The translations under genes and the position numbers were made by a program. Under the pieces are notes generated by a model. The model had not been told where the DNA came from. It worked only from the letters and a program-made list of their open reading frames with translations, and searched no databases. A stretch of DNA of 64,000 nucleotides, taken from Ignavibacteriales bacterium. Lineage in GTDB: Bacteria; Bacteroidota; Ignavibacteria; Ignavibacteriales; Ignavibacteriaceae. The stretch lies in the NCBI GenBank assembly GCA_016707115.1, contig JADJIH010000027.1, positions 62,001 to 126,000 on the forward strand, read 5' to 3'. Shown here piece by piece: positions 55,082-64,000 of the stretch. Positions within the stretch are counted from its first letter, which is position 1; the number at the start of each line of letters is the position of its first letter.

Positions 55082-55849
55082 ATGCGGAATTTATTTTTTG
55101 TATTATTTACTATAAGTGTTTTTATTTATAATAATTCTATTGCGCAAATAAATACTGAAAGATATCGGTTAGATTCAGATTCAATTGGTATTACTGGTAT
55201 TGTGGATGTTGAGGTTACTGCTATCACCGGCAATACCGATTTTCAATTCATACATCTAGGCGGCCGTTTAAACTATAATTGGGGAGAAAGTTATACTTTC
55301 TTAGTTGCAGATGGAGGTTTTGGCTGGGATGAAGGTGAAAGTATTTTTGATCAGGCATTACTTCATTTCAGGCATGTTCATTCTATAAATGATTTCATAC
55401 AAGCGGAAGGATTCATTCAGACGGACTTTAATAAAAAAAGATTGCTCACTGAAAGAGAACTTATTGGCGGTGGATTTAGATTTAAAATTTTCAATTCAGG
55501 TGAATTCAAAATCCGTTTAGGTACAACTTACTTTTTTGAACATGAAAGTTATGATGTTCCACTAAACTCGATGCACGGAAGTAGTTTATACGCAAATAGA
55601 CTTTCAACCTATTTAACATTTGAGTATGAGATTAAAGAAGATGTAAAATTAGTTGTTGTTAATTATTATCAACCCCAAATTGGTAATTGGGAAGACTACA
55701 GAATCATTTCTGATAATTCTTTAATAGTGAGCATTAGTTCTTATGTGGATCTAAAAGTAGGCTTTAATCTTAGATATGATTCAAGGCCGGCTGAAACAAT
55801 TAAAAATACCGATACCTTTACAAGATTTGGATTTAGTTTTAAACTCTAG
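55082..55849 (+). CDS. DUF481-family outer-membrane protein
   Basis: A 255-residue protein with a signal peptide (MRNLFFVLFTISVFIYNNSIAQ). The remainder is beta-strand rich with alternating hydrophobic residues, and the C-terminus has YDSRPAETIKNTDTFTRFGFSF, the DUF481 signature that pairs with a C-terminal aromatic. It is probably a small outer-membrane beta-barrel; its function is unknown. It starts 78 bases after the kinase. Confidence 0.82.
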   Translation: MRNLFFVLFTISVFIYNNSIAQINTERYRLDSDSIGITGIVDVEVTAITGNTDFQFIHLGGRLNYNWGESYTFLVADGGFGWDEGESIFDQALLHFRHVHSINDFIQAEGFIQTDFNKKRLLTERELIGGGFRFKIFNSGEFKIRLGTTYFFEHESYDVPLNSMHGSSLYANRLSTYLTFEYEIKEDVKLVVVNYYQPQIGNWEDYRIISDNSLIVSISSYVDLKVGFNLRYDSRPAETIKNTDTFTRFGFSFKL

Positions 55850-55930
55850 AGAGTTTATCTAAAACAAAATTGTAGTATTTTAAAATCAACAGATAAAATA
55901 TTTATTCATAATTTTTGTATGGAGTAATAA

Positions 55931-57322
55931 ATGAATTATAGAATCGAAAAAGACACAATGGGTGAAATTGAAGTCCCTGCTGATAAATATTATGGAGCCC
56001 AGACAGCAAGATCATTAAAGAACTTTAAAATTGGAGGAGAAAAATTTCCACGCGAAATGATTCGTGCTCTGGGAATTGTTAAAAAAGCGGTTGCTATAAC
56101 AAACTACGAACTTGGTGTTTTATCCAAAGAGAAAATGGAACTTATAGTAAAAGCTGCTGATGAAGTGATAGATGGGAAACTGGATGATCATTTTCCGTTG
56201 GTTGCATGGCAGACCGGCAGTGGAACTCAATCAAATATGAATGCTAATGAAGTTATTTCTAATCGCGCTATCGAAATGGCTGGCGGAGTTTTGGGAAGTA
56301 AAACCCCCATTCATCCAAATGATGATGTTAACAAATCTCAATCTACAAATGATGCTTTCCCGACGGCAATACACGTTGCTGCAGTTGTTGAAATCCATAG
56401 ACGATTAATTCCAATGATAGGAAAGCTAAGACATGCATTATTTGTAAAATCAGAAGAATTTAAAGACATTATTAAAATTGGCAGAACACATTTAATGGAT
56501 GCAACTCCACTTACACTTGGTCAGGTATTTTCTGGTTACGCACATCAATTAACAAATGGATTAGCAAGTATCAATTGTGCGCTTGCGCGTCTGTACGAAA
56601 TTCCTCTTGGTGGAACCGCAGTTGGTACTGGTTTAAATACACCCCATGATTACGATTTTAAAGCAGCACAGAAAATTGCGGAAATTACTGGTCTTCCATT
56701 TAGAACTGCTCCAAATAAGTTTGAGGCAATGGCTGCAAAAGATGCTTTGGTCGAAATGAGTGGTGTACTTAAAACTTTAGCAACATCATTAATTAAAATT
56801 GCAAATGATATTCGTTGGCTTGGCAGCGGTCCAAGATGCGGAATTGGCGAATTGCTTTTACCAGAGAATGAACCAGGCAGTTCAATTATGCCCGGAAAAG
56901 TAAATCCAACCCAATGTGAAGCTATGACTATGGTTTGTGCTCAGGTTTTCGGAAACGATGTAACTATTAGTTTTTCAGGAGCCAGCGGACATTTTGAGTT
57001 AAATGTATTTATGCCCGTAATTGCCTTTAATATACTCCAGTCTATTAAACTTCTGGCTGATGCAAGCGAAAGTTTTACTGACAATGCTATTGTTGGAGTT
57101 CAAGCTAATGAAGCGAATATTAAAAAGCATTTAGAAAATTCATTGATGCTTGTTACTGCTTTGAATCCAGTTATTGGTTATGATAATGCAGCTAAGGTTG
57201 CTAAGAAAGCACACAAAGAAAATAAAACTCTTAAAGAGGCAGCGTTGGAACTTGGGTTACTAACTGCAGAAAAATTTGATGAAGTGGTTAGACCTGAAAA
57301 AATGATAGGACCAAATAAATAG
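55931..57322 (+). CDS. fumC: Fumarate hydratase class II
   Basis: A 463-residue iron-independent fumarase of the TCA cycle (fumarate plus water to malate). It carries SGTQSNMNANEVISNRA, HPNDDVNKSQSTND, IGRTHLMDATP and the signature GSSIMPGKVNPTQCEA with the catalytic Ser loop. Aspartate ammonia-lyase is related, but the sequence around KIGRTHLMDATPLTLGQ fits fumarase. The ATG has GGAG at good distance, and a hairpin follows. Confidence 0.96.
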   Translation: MNYRIEKDTMGEIEVPADKYYGAQTARSLKNFKIGGEKFPREMIRALGIVKKAVAITNYELGVLSKEKMELIVKAADEVIDGKLDDHFPLVAWQTGSGTQSNMNANEVISNRAIEMAGGVLGSKTPIHPNDDVNKSQSTNDAFPTAIHVAAVVEIHRRLIPMIGKLRHALFVKSEEFKDIIKIGRTHLMDATPLTLGQVFSGYAHQLTNGLASINCALARLYEIPLGGTAVGTGLNTPHDYDFKAAQKIAEITGLPFRTAPNKFEAMAAKDALVEMSGVLKTLATSLIKIANDIRWLGSGPRCGIGELLLPENEPGSSIMPGKVNPTQCEAMTMVCAQVFGNDVTISFSGASGHFELNVFMPVIAFNILQSIKLLADASESFTDNAIVGVQANEANIKKHLENSLMLVTALNPVIGYDNAAKVAKKAHKENKTLKEAALELGLLTAEKFDEVVRPEKMIGPNK

Positions 57323-57348
57323 TATATGTAAAAGGCATTGAAATTAAA

Positions 57349-57381
57349 TTGACCCAGAATATTATTAATATTTTGGGTCAA
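57349..57381 (+). terminator. Long hairpin after fumC
   Basis: TTGACCCA-x-AATATT pairs with AATATT-x-TGGGTCAA (8 plus 6 bp with one mismatch). There is only a weak T run after it, so it may be a terminator or a processing structure. Confidence 0.65.
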
Positions 57382-57439
57382 ATAAATATTGATTAGTTTA
57401 AAGTAGATTTATTTTAATCACTTATATCAGGGGTCTGGT

Positions 57440-59059
57440 ATGAAAGCTTTTTATCTTTTATGTTCTCTGCTATTTGTCCTAAATATTTCTAACTATCCTC
57501 AATGGACTGAAATCCCAATAGGAACTTCTGCTAATTTAATAGGTTTACATTTTACTTCTGTGAATACAGGTTGGGTAGTGGGTACTAATGGTACAATTTT
57601 AAAAACTACAAATGGTGGTAATTGGTGGACAGTGCAACAATCAAACTTAAATATTGATTTTGCTTCGGTCTATTTTATAGATTCACTTAAGGGTTGGGTT
57701 TGCGGATTGAATGGACAAATTCTAAAAACAACAAACGGGGGAGATACCTGGGTACAAAAACCATCCGGTGTAACCGAGAATATAAATTCAATTATTTTTG
57801 TAAATCAATCTGATGGTTTTGCCGTAACAAGTGATTGGTTCAGTGGATTTCCATACTCAGGAAGAATTCTTAAGACAAATAATGGAGGAGAAAGCTGGAC
57901 AATTAATTTATTTGATGATTCTCATGGTTTTATTGATCTATTCTTTTTAGATCAAAATAATGGCTGGGTTTGCGGTTCAAATGGCGCTACCTATAAAACC
58001 ACTGACGGTGGAAATACCTGGAATTTCATTAACGCTAATACAGGTTACTGGCTTTTTGATATCTTTTATTCTTCCAAAAACATAGGATACCTTGTGGGTG
58101 GAAATACTAATAGTGATTTTATTGCCAAATCTACTAACTCAGGAAGTTCTTGGTACCATATTCGCGAATCTTATCAAGATAAAATGTTAATTGGTTATTT
58201 TATTAATGATTTAGAGGGATGGGCTTGTGGGTTTAATGGCGTTTTGCTAAAAACAACTAATTGCTGGTAATTGGATAAGTGAGACAGATTTCATACAAAT
58301 AAAGAACTCAGAGAGATATTCTTTGTAGATTCTGTTGGATATTGTGTTGGCTTTTCTGGTACATTTATGAAATATAATTATTCTCAACCAACCAGCAATA
58401 TTCAAATCATAAGTCCTAATGGTGGGGAACTCTGGGAAATAGGTTCAACGAAACAAATTACTTGGAATAGTACAGAAATAAATTATGTTAATATTGAGTA
58501 TAGCTACAACAATGGTTTAAGTTGGAATACAGTAGTTTCATCATATCCTAACTCAAATGTTTATAACTGGACTGTTCCGAACATAATGACACACAAGGAG
58601 ACTAATAATTCCGAATTTAATGTTCAGCGAAGTGTCATTTCAGGTGAAGGGAAAAATTTTGAATGGCAACCAGAAGGTGGACCACAGCCACACTGAGAAA
58701 TTTCAGCTGGTATATTTCAGTACAGATTAAAACAAATTGATTATAATGGAACATTCGAATATTCAAATTCGATTGAAGTAGAAATAAATCCACCAATAAA
58801 ATTTTCGTTGGAGCAGAATTATCCTAATCCATTTAATCCATCCACTACTATTCAATTTAATCTCGCAAAAGATTCTTATGTAAGTCTAAAGGTTTATAAT
58901 ATAACTGGGCAAGAGGTATTAACACTTGTTGAAGGATTTAAAAAAGCTGGTGTACAAAAAGTAAACTTTGAACCAAATAATTTGCCGAGTGGAATATATT
59001 TATACAGAATTGTTACAGAAGATTTTTCTGCTGTTCAAAAGATGACTTATCTAAAATGA
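57440..59059 (+). pseudogene. Broken YCF48-like / T9SS secreted protein gene
   Basis: All pieces share one frame. After a signal peptide come beta-propeller repeats of the YCF48/BNR kind (GWVVGTNGTILKTTNGG, GWVCGLNGQILKTTNGG), which run to a TAA at 58268. The repeat is recovered in a shifted frame and returns to frame before LREIFFVDSVG, consistent with an extra T near 58258-58262 and a missing T near 58295. A fibronectin-like ISPNGGELWEIGS domain follows, then a TGA at 58694. The frame then continues ISAGIFQYRLKQIDYNG into a T9SS sorting domain (LEQNYPNPFNPST) to 59059. It may be a true pseudogene or sequencing error. Confidence 0.8.
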
Positions 59060-59075
59060 TTTCATTCAAAATTAT

Positions 59076-59107
59076 ATATAACGGCAGTCTTTCAACTGCC
59101 GTTATAT
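59076..59107 (+). terminator. Strong terminator after the broken T9SS gene
   Basis: A perfect 13-bp stem ATATAACGGCAGT / ACTGCCGTTATAT with a 6-base loop, and T-rich sequence after. Confidence 0.88.
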
Positions 59108-59126
59108 TTTTATAAGTAATTGAATA

Positions 59127-59552
59127 TCAATTAGAAACAATTTCAATCAATGCGCTTGCTACTGTTTTATCATTATCATCTAAAAGAAATACTCTGTAAA
59201 GTCCAGGTTCTTCAAACTTTAAATCACTATCAGAATTTTTAGCAAAGAAGACATAACTCATATCAGATTCAATTACGTAATCAAATTTCTTGTAGAATTC
59301 AAACTTCTTGCTGCGTTCATTCAATTTATCAAACTGAATGTGAACATCTTCCAGACCTAACTCATAATCTGATTTTACCATTACTGTTAGATATCCGGTA
59401 GTAAATCTATCACTTACACCAACTTCACCTTTTTTTGAATCATATTTTTCACAGAAGTAAAGAATTGGTTCGTTCTGTGCAAAGGTCTTTGAAACTAATC
59501 CTGAAAAGAAAATTACTGTTAGCGCAAAGAGAAACAAGACACTTTTTTTCAT
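59127..59552 (-). CDS. Secreted protein of unknown function
   Basis: A 141-residue protein with a signal peptide ending FAQ. The mature domain is beta-rich: EKYDSKKGEVGVSDRFTTGYLTVMVKS near the start and EPGLYRVFLLDDNDKTVASALIEIV at the end, suggesting an immunoglobulin-like fold. I know no family name. It stands alone on the minus strand. Confidence 0.72.
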   Translation of the reverse strand: MKKSVLFLFALTVIFFSGLVSKTFAQNEPILYFCEKYDSKKGEVGVSDRFTTGYLTVMVKSDYELGLEDVHIQFDKLNERSKKFEFYKKFDYVIESDMSYVFFAKNSDSDLKFEEPGLYRVFLLDDNDKTVASALIEIVSN

Positions 59553-59697
59553 CTATATATCCTTTTAAATAAGTTAGTTTAACTTACCTGAATAAATGAG
59601 TATTAAAAATTAATCGTTGATTTATTTTAGGGTAGAAATAATAGCATTATTGCTGCAAGAAATCATTATTTTTGGCTTCAAAAAATTGGAATAGCTC

Positions 59698-60414
59698 TTG
59701 GACACCTGGAATGGAATAATCTCGCTTCTTTTTGCTTGCATTGAGCTTCTTTTGCTTTTCAATCTGATTGTATTTATTGAAAAGAACAGAATAAACATAA
59801 TTGCAATGCTAATGATTGCTTTATTAGCTGCTTATCAATCTATGGAATTTTTAATGTGCCAGGTTGGATTGCAGGAATCATTTTATCCATATCTTGCATT
59901 TGTTATTATTGGCTTCCTCCCGCCTTTGAATTTATTATTGACTTTTACTCTTTCAAACAGCATAAATCTTAAAAAGAAAATTTATTTAATATTCATTCCG
60001 GCAATTGCTTTCGCAATTTATTATTCATTTATTATTCCGGAATTTGCCGTAACAAGCTGCACAGTTTTGTATGCAAGTTATCATTATCCGTTAGGAGATT
60101 TATTTGGTGTATTTTATTATTTACCAATTTTAATTTCAATTGTACTGCTAATAAAATTTATCAAAAAAGCCGAAGACAAAAAGAAAAAGACAATTGCTAA
60201 AGTTTTATTATTTGGGTCAATATTTATAAGTTTTCCTGTGCTAATTGGATTTGCTTTGATGTTATCAAAAAATTATTCAATCATCTCTGCAATGGAAAGT
60301 ATAATGTGCAAGTTTGCATTTATATATGCAGTGTGTCTAAGTTTTGTATGTTTATATAATTCCCCTTTTAACGATGAACGAAATTATTTTAAATATTTAT
60401 TTAATAATAAATAA
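59698..60414 (+). CDS. Seven-helix membrane protein of unknown function
   Basis: A 238-residue protein with about seven transmembrane helices, similar in layout to the membrane sensor region of some histidine kinases but with no signalling domain. The start is TTG at 59698: an in-frame TAG at 59692 blocks anything upstream, and no clear ribosome binding site is seen, so the exact start is uncertain. The end overlaps the next frame by 41 bases. Confidence 0.65.
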   Translation: MDTWNGIISLLFACIELLLLFNLIVFIEKNRINIIAMLMIALLAAYQSMEFLMCQVGLQESFYPYLAFVIIGFLPPLNLLLTFTLSNSINLKKKIYLIFIPAIAFAIYYSFIIPEFAVTSCTVLYASYHYPLGDLFGVFYYLPILISIVLLIKFIKKAEDKKKKTIAKVLLFGSIFISFPVLIGFALMLSKNYSIISAMESIMCKFAFIYAVCLSFVCLYNSPFNDERNYFKYLFNNK

Positions 60415-60703
60415 CGGATTGGTTGAAGAATTCAGAGTCGTTTCCTATGAAATGGAAGGAGGCGATGATAGAAAAATTGAATTTTTAAAATCTCAAGCCA
60501 AAGAAGATTTTCCCAGAGCAATAATTTTTGATTCTCCTTCTGATGAGAAAGGAAAATTTATGAGCTATGCCAAATTTCACAAGCTTGAAAAGCGCGGAAT
60601 GCATTTTCAACTATTTGAAGATATCTTTCAGAAATTTGGTGTAGCTGAAAATCCGCTTATTTGCGTAACTCCTGTGGTTGATGGCGAGATTTATTCTCAA
60701 TAA
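60374..60703 (+). CDS. Small cytoplasmic protein of unknown function
   Basis: A 109-residue protein. The start at 60374 (MNEIILNIYLIINNGLVEEF) overlaps the previous gene's end; an in-frame ATG at 60344 lies deeper in that gene and is unlikely. The central DSPSDEKGKFMSYAKFHKLEKRG and the segment AENPLICVTPVVDGE are conserved-looking, but I do not recognise the family. It precedes the pullulanase-like gene by 24 bases. Confidence 0.6.
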   Translation: MNEIILNIYLIINNGLVEEFRVVSYEMEGGDDRKIEFLKSQAKEDFPRAIIFDSPSDEKGKFMSYAKFHKLEKRGMHFQLFEDIFQKFGVAENPLICVTPVVDGEIYSQ

Positions 60704-60727
60704 TAATTATAAATATCAGGTTTAGGT

Positions 60728-62815
60728 ATGAAAAAATTCTTAATAAAATCGATAATAATAGTAATTACAATAACATTTACAGGAAGTGCCTTGTACATTT
60801 CAGATAAATCGAATTCTCAGATAAAAAATAAAACTGAGTTTCAGTTAAAACAGGATGAACTGGATAAATATCACTCAGATAAAAAACTTGGGTCGTTTGT
60901 TGAAAACGGGAAGACTTTTTTTAGACTATTTACACCCAATGCAGAAAAAGTTACTCTTGTTATATTTAATAAAGTTGATGATAAATCCGGTAAAGAATAT
61001 GAATTGGTTAGAGACGAAAATGCTGTTTGGGAAACGGCACTGGATGGTGAACTTTACGGAAAATTTTATGGGTTTAATGTAAAACACAAAGGTAAAGAAA
61101 CCGTACTTTGTCTTGATCCTTATGCAAAAGCCGTAGCAAGTTACAACACTTACTTTACGCCGCGTAAAGGTATTGTAATTAAAGAAGGTGATTATAATTG
61201 GGATTCTGATAACTGGATTCAAAGAGATTGGCGTGATATTATAGTGTACGAAATGCACGTTCGTGATATGACTGAACATCAATCTTCAGGAGTTAAAGAA
61301 AAAGGAACTTATCAAGGTTTGATTGAAAATGGCAAAACTGGTGGTATAAATTATATAAAGAATCTTGGTGTTAACACAATTGAACTTTTACCTGCACAAG
61401 AATTTGCAAACATAGAAATTCCATTTAAAGATTCTCTACGCGGCAAGTTTAATACCTGGAATCCTTATGAACGAAATCATTGGGGATATATGACGGCTGC
61501 ATTCTTCGCACCTGAGTCATACTTTTCAGAAAATGTTCGTGAAATAGAATTTAATAAATGGAGCGGTGCGGATACAAAAGCAGTAACTGATTTTAAAGAT
61601 ATGGTTAAAGCATTCCATAAAGAGAATATAGCAGTTATTATGGATGTTGTATACAATCACCTTTCTGAATACGAGTTTGGAAATTTAAAAGAGATTGATC
61701 ACGAATATTATTTTCGAACAAATCCCGATGGAAGTTATTGTGAAGTTAGCGGCTGCGGAAATGATTTAAAAACCGAACGTCCAATGATGCGAAGATTAAT
61801 AGTTGAAAGTATTTTATACTGGATGAAAGAATATCACGTTGATGGTTTTAGATTTGATCTTGGAAAATTACTTGACTGGGAAACTATTGAGACAATAATC
61901 TATGAAGCAAAAAAAATAAATCCAGATGTAGTTTTTGTATGCGAACCATGGGGCGGCGGATATGATCCACAAGGTTTTTCACTTCGCGGATGGGGTGCGT
62001 GGAATGATCAAATAAGAAATGGAATTAAAGGTGAAAATCCAAATAACGGACTCGGCTGGATTTTTGGAAGTTGGTACGGAAATAATTCGCCGCAAAGAAT
62101 TAAAAGTTATGTAACAGGTACCCTAACGAAAGACTCACTTGGATTATTTCAAAAACCTGAGCACGCAGTAAATTATTTAGAATCACACGACGGTTATACT
62201 TTTGGAGATTTTGTTAGAATAGGACTTGGTGATGTAAAACCAGATGAAGTAATTATAGATATAGATAAAAATGCAAAACTGACTCTAACTCAACTAAGAT
62301 TAAATAAACTTGGTGCTTTGTTTTTATTTACTTCTCGTGGAATAACGATGATACACAGCGGACAGGAATTTGCTAGAAGTAAAGTTCTTCCCTTAACAAA
62401 TCAAAATGATCCACATCGGGGTATGATTGATCATAACACATACGATAAAGACAACGAAGTGAATTATATAAATTATAATCACGCCAAAATGAATCAGGAC
62501 TTATGGGATTATTACAAGGGTTTGATTGAACTCCGAAAAGAATTTAAATCATTTCGAAGAGCAGAATATGATGAAGTGAAATTTATTTCTGTTCACGATA
62601 ATGATTTTGCTCTTGGCTATGAAGTAAATCACGAAGATGAAGATTTTGTTGTCCTCTTTAATGCACATCCTTTAAAAGAAGTTGTGTGTGAACTACCAAA
62701 AGGGAAGTGGGAAGTTTTGGTTAATTCAGATAAAGCGGGAATAAAAGCGATTGAAACTGTGAGTGGAATAATTACAATTCCAACTTCATCGGGTTTTGTT
62801 TTGAAGAAAAAATAA
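60728..62815 (+). CDS. Secreted GH13 alpha-glucanase, pullulanase-like
   Basis: A 695-residue exported enzyme. After a signal segment (about residues 5-25), an N-terminal CBM48-type beta-sandwich (FFRLFTPNAEKVTLVIFNKV) is followed by the (beta/alpha)8 barrel. Catalytic residues are D377 (GFRFDLGK), E406 (VCEPWGGGY) and D488 (ESHDGYTF), with DVVYNHLSE marking region I. The layout suits a type I pullulanase or related debranching enzyme acting on alpha-1,6 bonds. Exact specificity is not certain. Confidence 0.88.
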   Translation: MKKFLIKSIIIVITITFTGSALYISDKSNSQIKNKTEFQLKQDELDKYHSDKKLGSFVENGKTFFRLFTPNAEKVTLVIFNKVDDKSGKEYELVRDENAVWETALDGELYGKFYGFNVKHKGKETVLCLDPYAKAVASYNTYFTPRKGIVIKEGDYNWDSDNWIQRDWRDIIVYEMHVRDMTEHQSSGVKEKGTYQGLIENGKTGGINYIKNLGVNTIELLPAQEFANIEIPFKDSLRGKFNTWNPYERNHWGYMTAAFFAPESYFSENVREIEFNKWSGADTKAVTDFKDMVKAFHKENIAVIMDVVYNHLSEYEFGNLKEIDHEYYFRTNPDGSYCEVSGCGNDLKTERPMMRRLIVESILYWMKEYHVDGFRFDLGKLLDWETIETIIYEAKKINPDVVFVCEPWGGGYDPQGFSLRGWGAWNDQIRNGIKGENPNNGLGWIFGSWYGNNSPQRIKSYVTGTLTKDSLGLFQKPEHAVNYLESHDGYTFGDFVRIGLGDVKPDEVIIDIDKNAKLTLTQLRLNKLGALFLFTSRGITMIHSGQEFARSKVLPLTNQNDPHRGMIDHNTYDKDNEVNYINYNHAKMNQDLWDYYKGLIELRKEFKSFRRAEYDEVKFISVHDNDFALGYEVNHEDEDFVVLFNAHPLKEVVCELPKGKWEVLVNSDKAGIKAIETVSGIITIPTSSGFVLKKK

Positions 62816-62859
62816 ATTAGTCACCAACTAAGCTATTTCAATATTTTTAAGGGAGGGGC

Positions 62860-63561
<702 letters not shown>

Positions 63562-63593
63562 TTTTGATGGAGGATTTTAACTTAAATCAAATA

Positions 63594-64000
63594 TCAATCT
63601 TCACTCAATCCTTTTTGCAGAGTTTTTTCTACAGCAAGTTTAAAGCTGCTGATATTTACTGGCTTCTGGAAAACAAATTCAATTCCAAGTTCTGTGTAAT
63701 CATTAATAACAGCACGATCAATATCACTGCTTAAAACAATTACAGGCGGCTTTCCCTTTATATCCATTTTCTTTAACTCAACAACAAATTCATAACCATT
63801 CATAACAGGCATTGCATGATCTGTAATTACAAGTGCCGGCGGGGATGACAGAATTTTTTGTATTGCTTCCTTGCCATCAGATGCAACTTCAACATTGTAT
63901 TCCGGAGTAATGTTTTTTAGAATTTTTGAATAAAGTAAACGATCAGTTTTGTTATCATCCACAATTAAAATATTAGATGAAGCGATTGGCAGCGTGAAAA
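63594..64000 (-). CDS. Hybrid histidine kinase, C-terminal receiver domain, 5'-truncated by the window
   Basis: The frame is open to the window edge. It enters with FTLPIASSNILIVDDNKTDR, where FTLPI is the usual end of a histidine-kinase ATPase domain, so this is the C-terminal receiver of a hybrid kinase whose remainder lies past 64000. The receiver has the acidic pair in VDDN, the phospho-acceptor Asp in LVITDHAMPVMNG and a FQKPVN lysine. It would be called a stand-alone regulator if the upstream frame were ignored. Confidence 0.85.
   Translation of the reverse strand, partial: FTLPIASSNILIVDDNKTDRLLYSKILKNITPEYNVEVASDGKEAIQKILSSPPALVITDHAMPVMNGYEFVVELKKMDIKGKPPVIVLSSDIDRAVINDYTELGIEFVFQKPVNISSFKLAVEKTLQKGLSED

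Overview
The window is an AT-rich (roughly one third G+C by eye), gene-dense bacterial chromosome segment. Three secreted proteins end in a type IX secretion (T9SS) sorting domain that opens with QNYPNPFNPST, and there are OMP_b-brl-type TonB-linked barrels, many lipoproteins with short signal peptides, weak Shine-Dalgarno use and Bacteroidota-type families (DUF4301, META, YCF48-like). This points to the Ignavibacteria side of the Bacteroidota/Chlorobi group. The lineage is an inference from protein signatures; no rRNA or tRNA gene was found.

Layout: 1-1745, end of an ABC exporter (ATPase plus ABC-2 permease). 1.9-7.7 kb, a TonB-linked outer-membrane protein and two T9SS cargo proteins with almost identical tails. 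7.7-15.7 kb, meaB, a META lipoprotein, a DUF4301 protein, a PAS/sigma-54 activator followed by a sigma-54-like promoter and a 37-residue TatA-like protein, rpiA, a methionine gamma-lyase-like enzyme, a VOC protein and a small membrane protein. 15.8-20.7 kb, an acyl-CoA synthetase/ACP/PlsC fusion and a two-component pair. 20.8-28.1 kb, envelope enzymes (S41 peptidase, gluzincin-like peptidase, HEAT protein, M19 dipeptidase, duplicated GH2-type binding domains, PAP2 phosphatase). 28.2-30.5 kb, pgi and an Mpv17-like membrane protein.

30.6-37.4 kb is the most distinctive block: arsR, arsM, an arsC fused to a thioredoxin-like domain, a COG0701 permease, acr3, four further thioredoxin-fold genes and a ccdA homologue, nearly all closely packed on the + strand. 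It reads as an arsenic detoxification island that carries its own thiol-reductant supply: ArsR senses arsenic, ArsC reduces arsenate, Acr3 exports arsenite, ArsM methylates it, the COG0701 permease may export an organo- or other arsenical, and CcdA plus the thioredoxins would move electrons inside and across the membrane.

37.5-57.3 kb is mostly housekeeping: an NAD-dependent epimerase, prfC, a Kef-type antiporter with two USP domains, a DUF4032 kinase-like protein, eno, glnA, an EamA transporter, the threonine-degradation operon tdh-kbl, a PAS histidine kinase, a DUF481 protein and fumC. 57.4-59.1 kb is a YCF48-type T9SS protein broken by frameshifts and a stop. 60.7-62.8 kb is a secreted GH13 pullulanase-like enzyme. 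About 62.86-63.56 kb is a block of C, G and A homopolymers that looks like bad sequence, not biology, and the window ends inside a hybrid histidine kinase on the minus strand.

The intergenic regions hold three families of palindromic repeats. One has a conserved loop and stems that differ from copy to copy but stay complementary. Clear hairpin terminators follow several genes.
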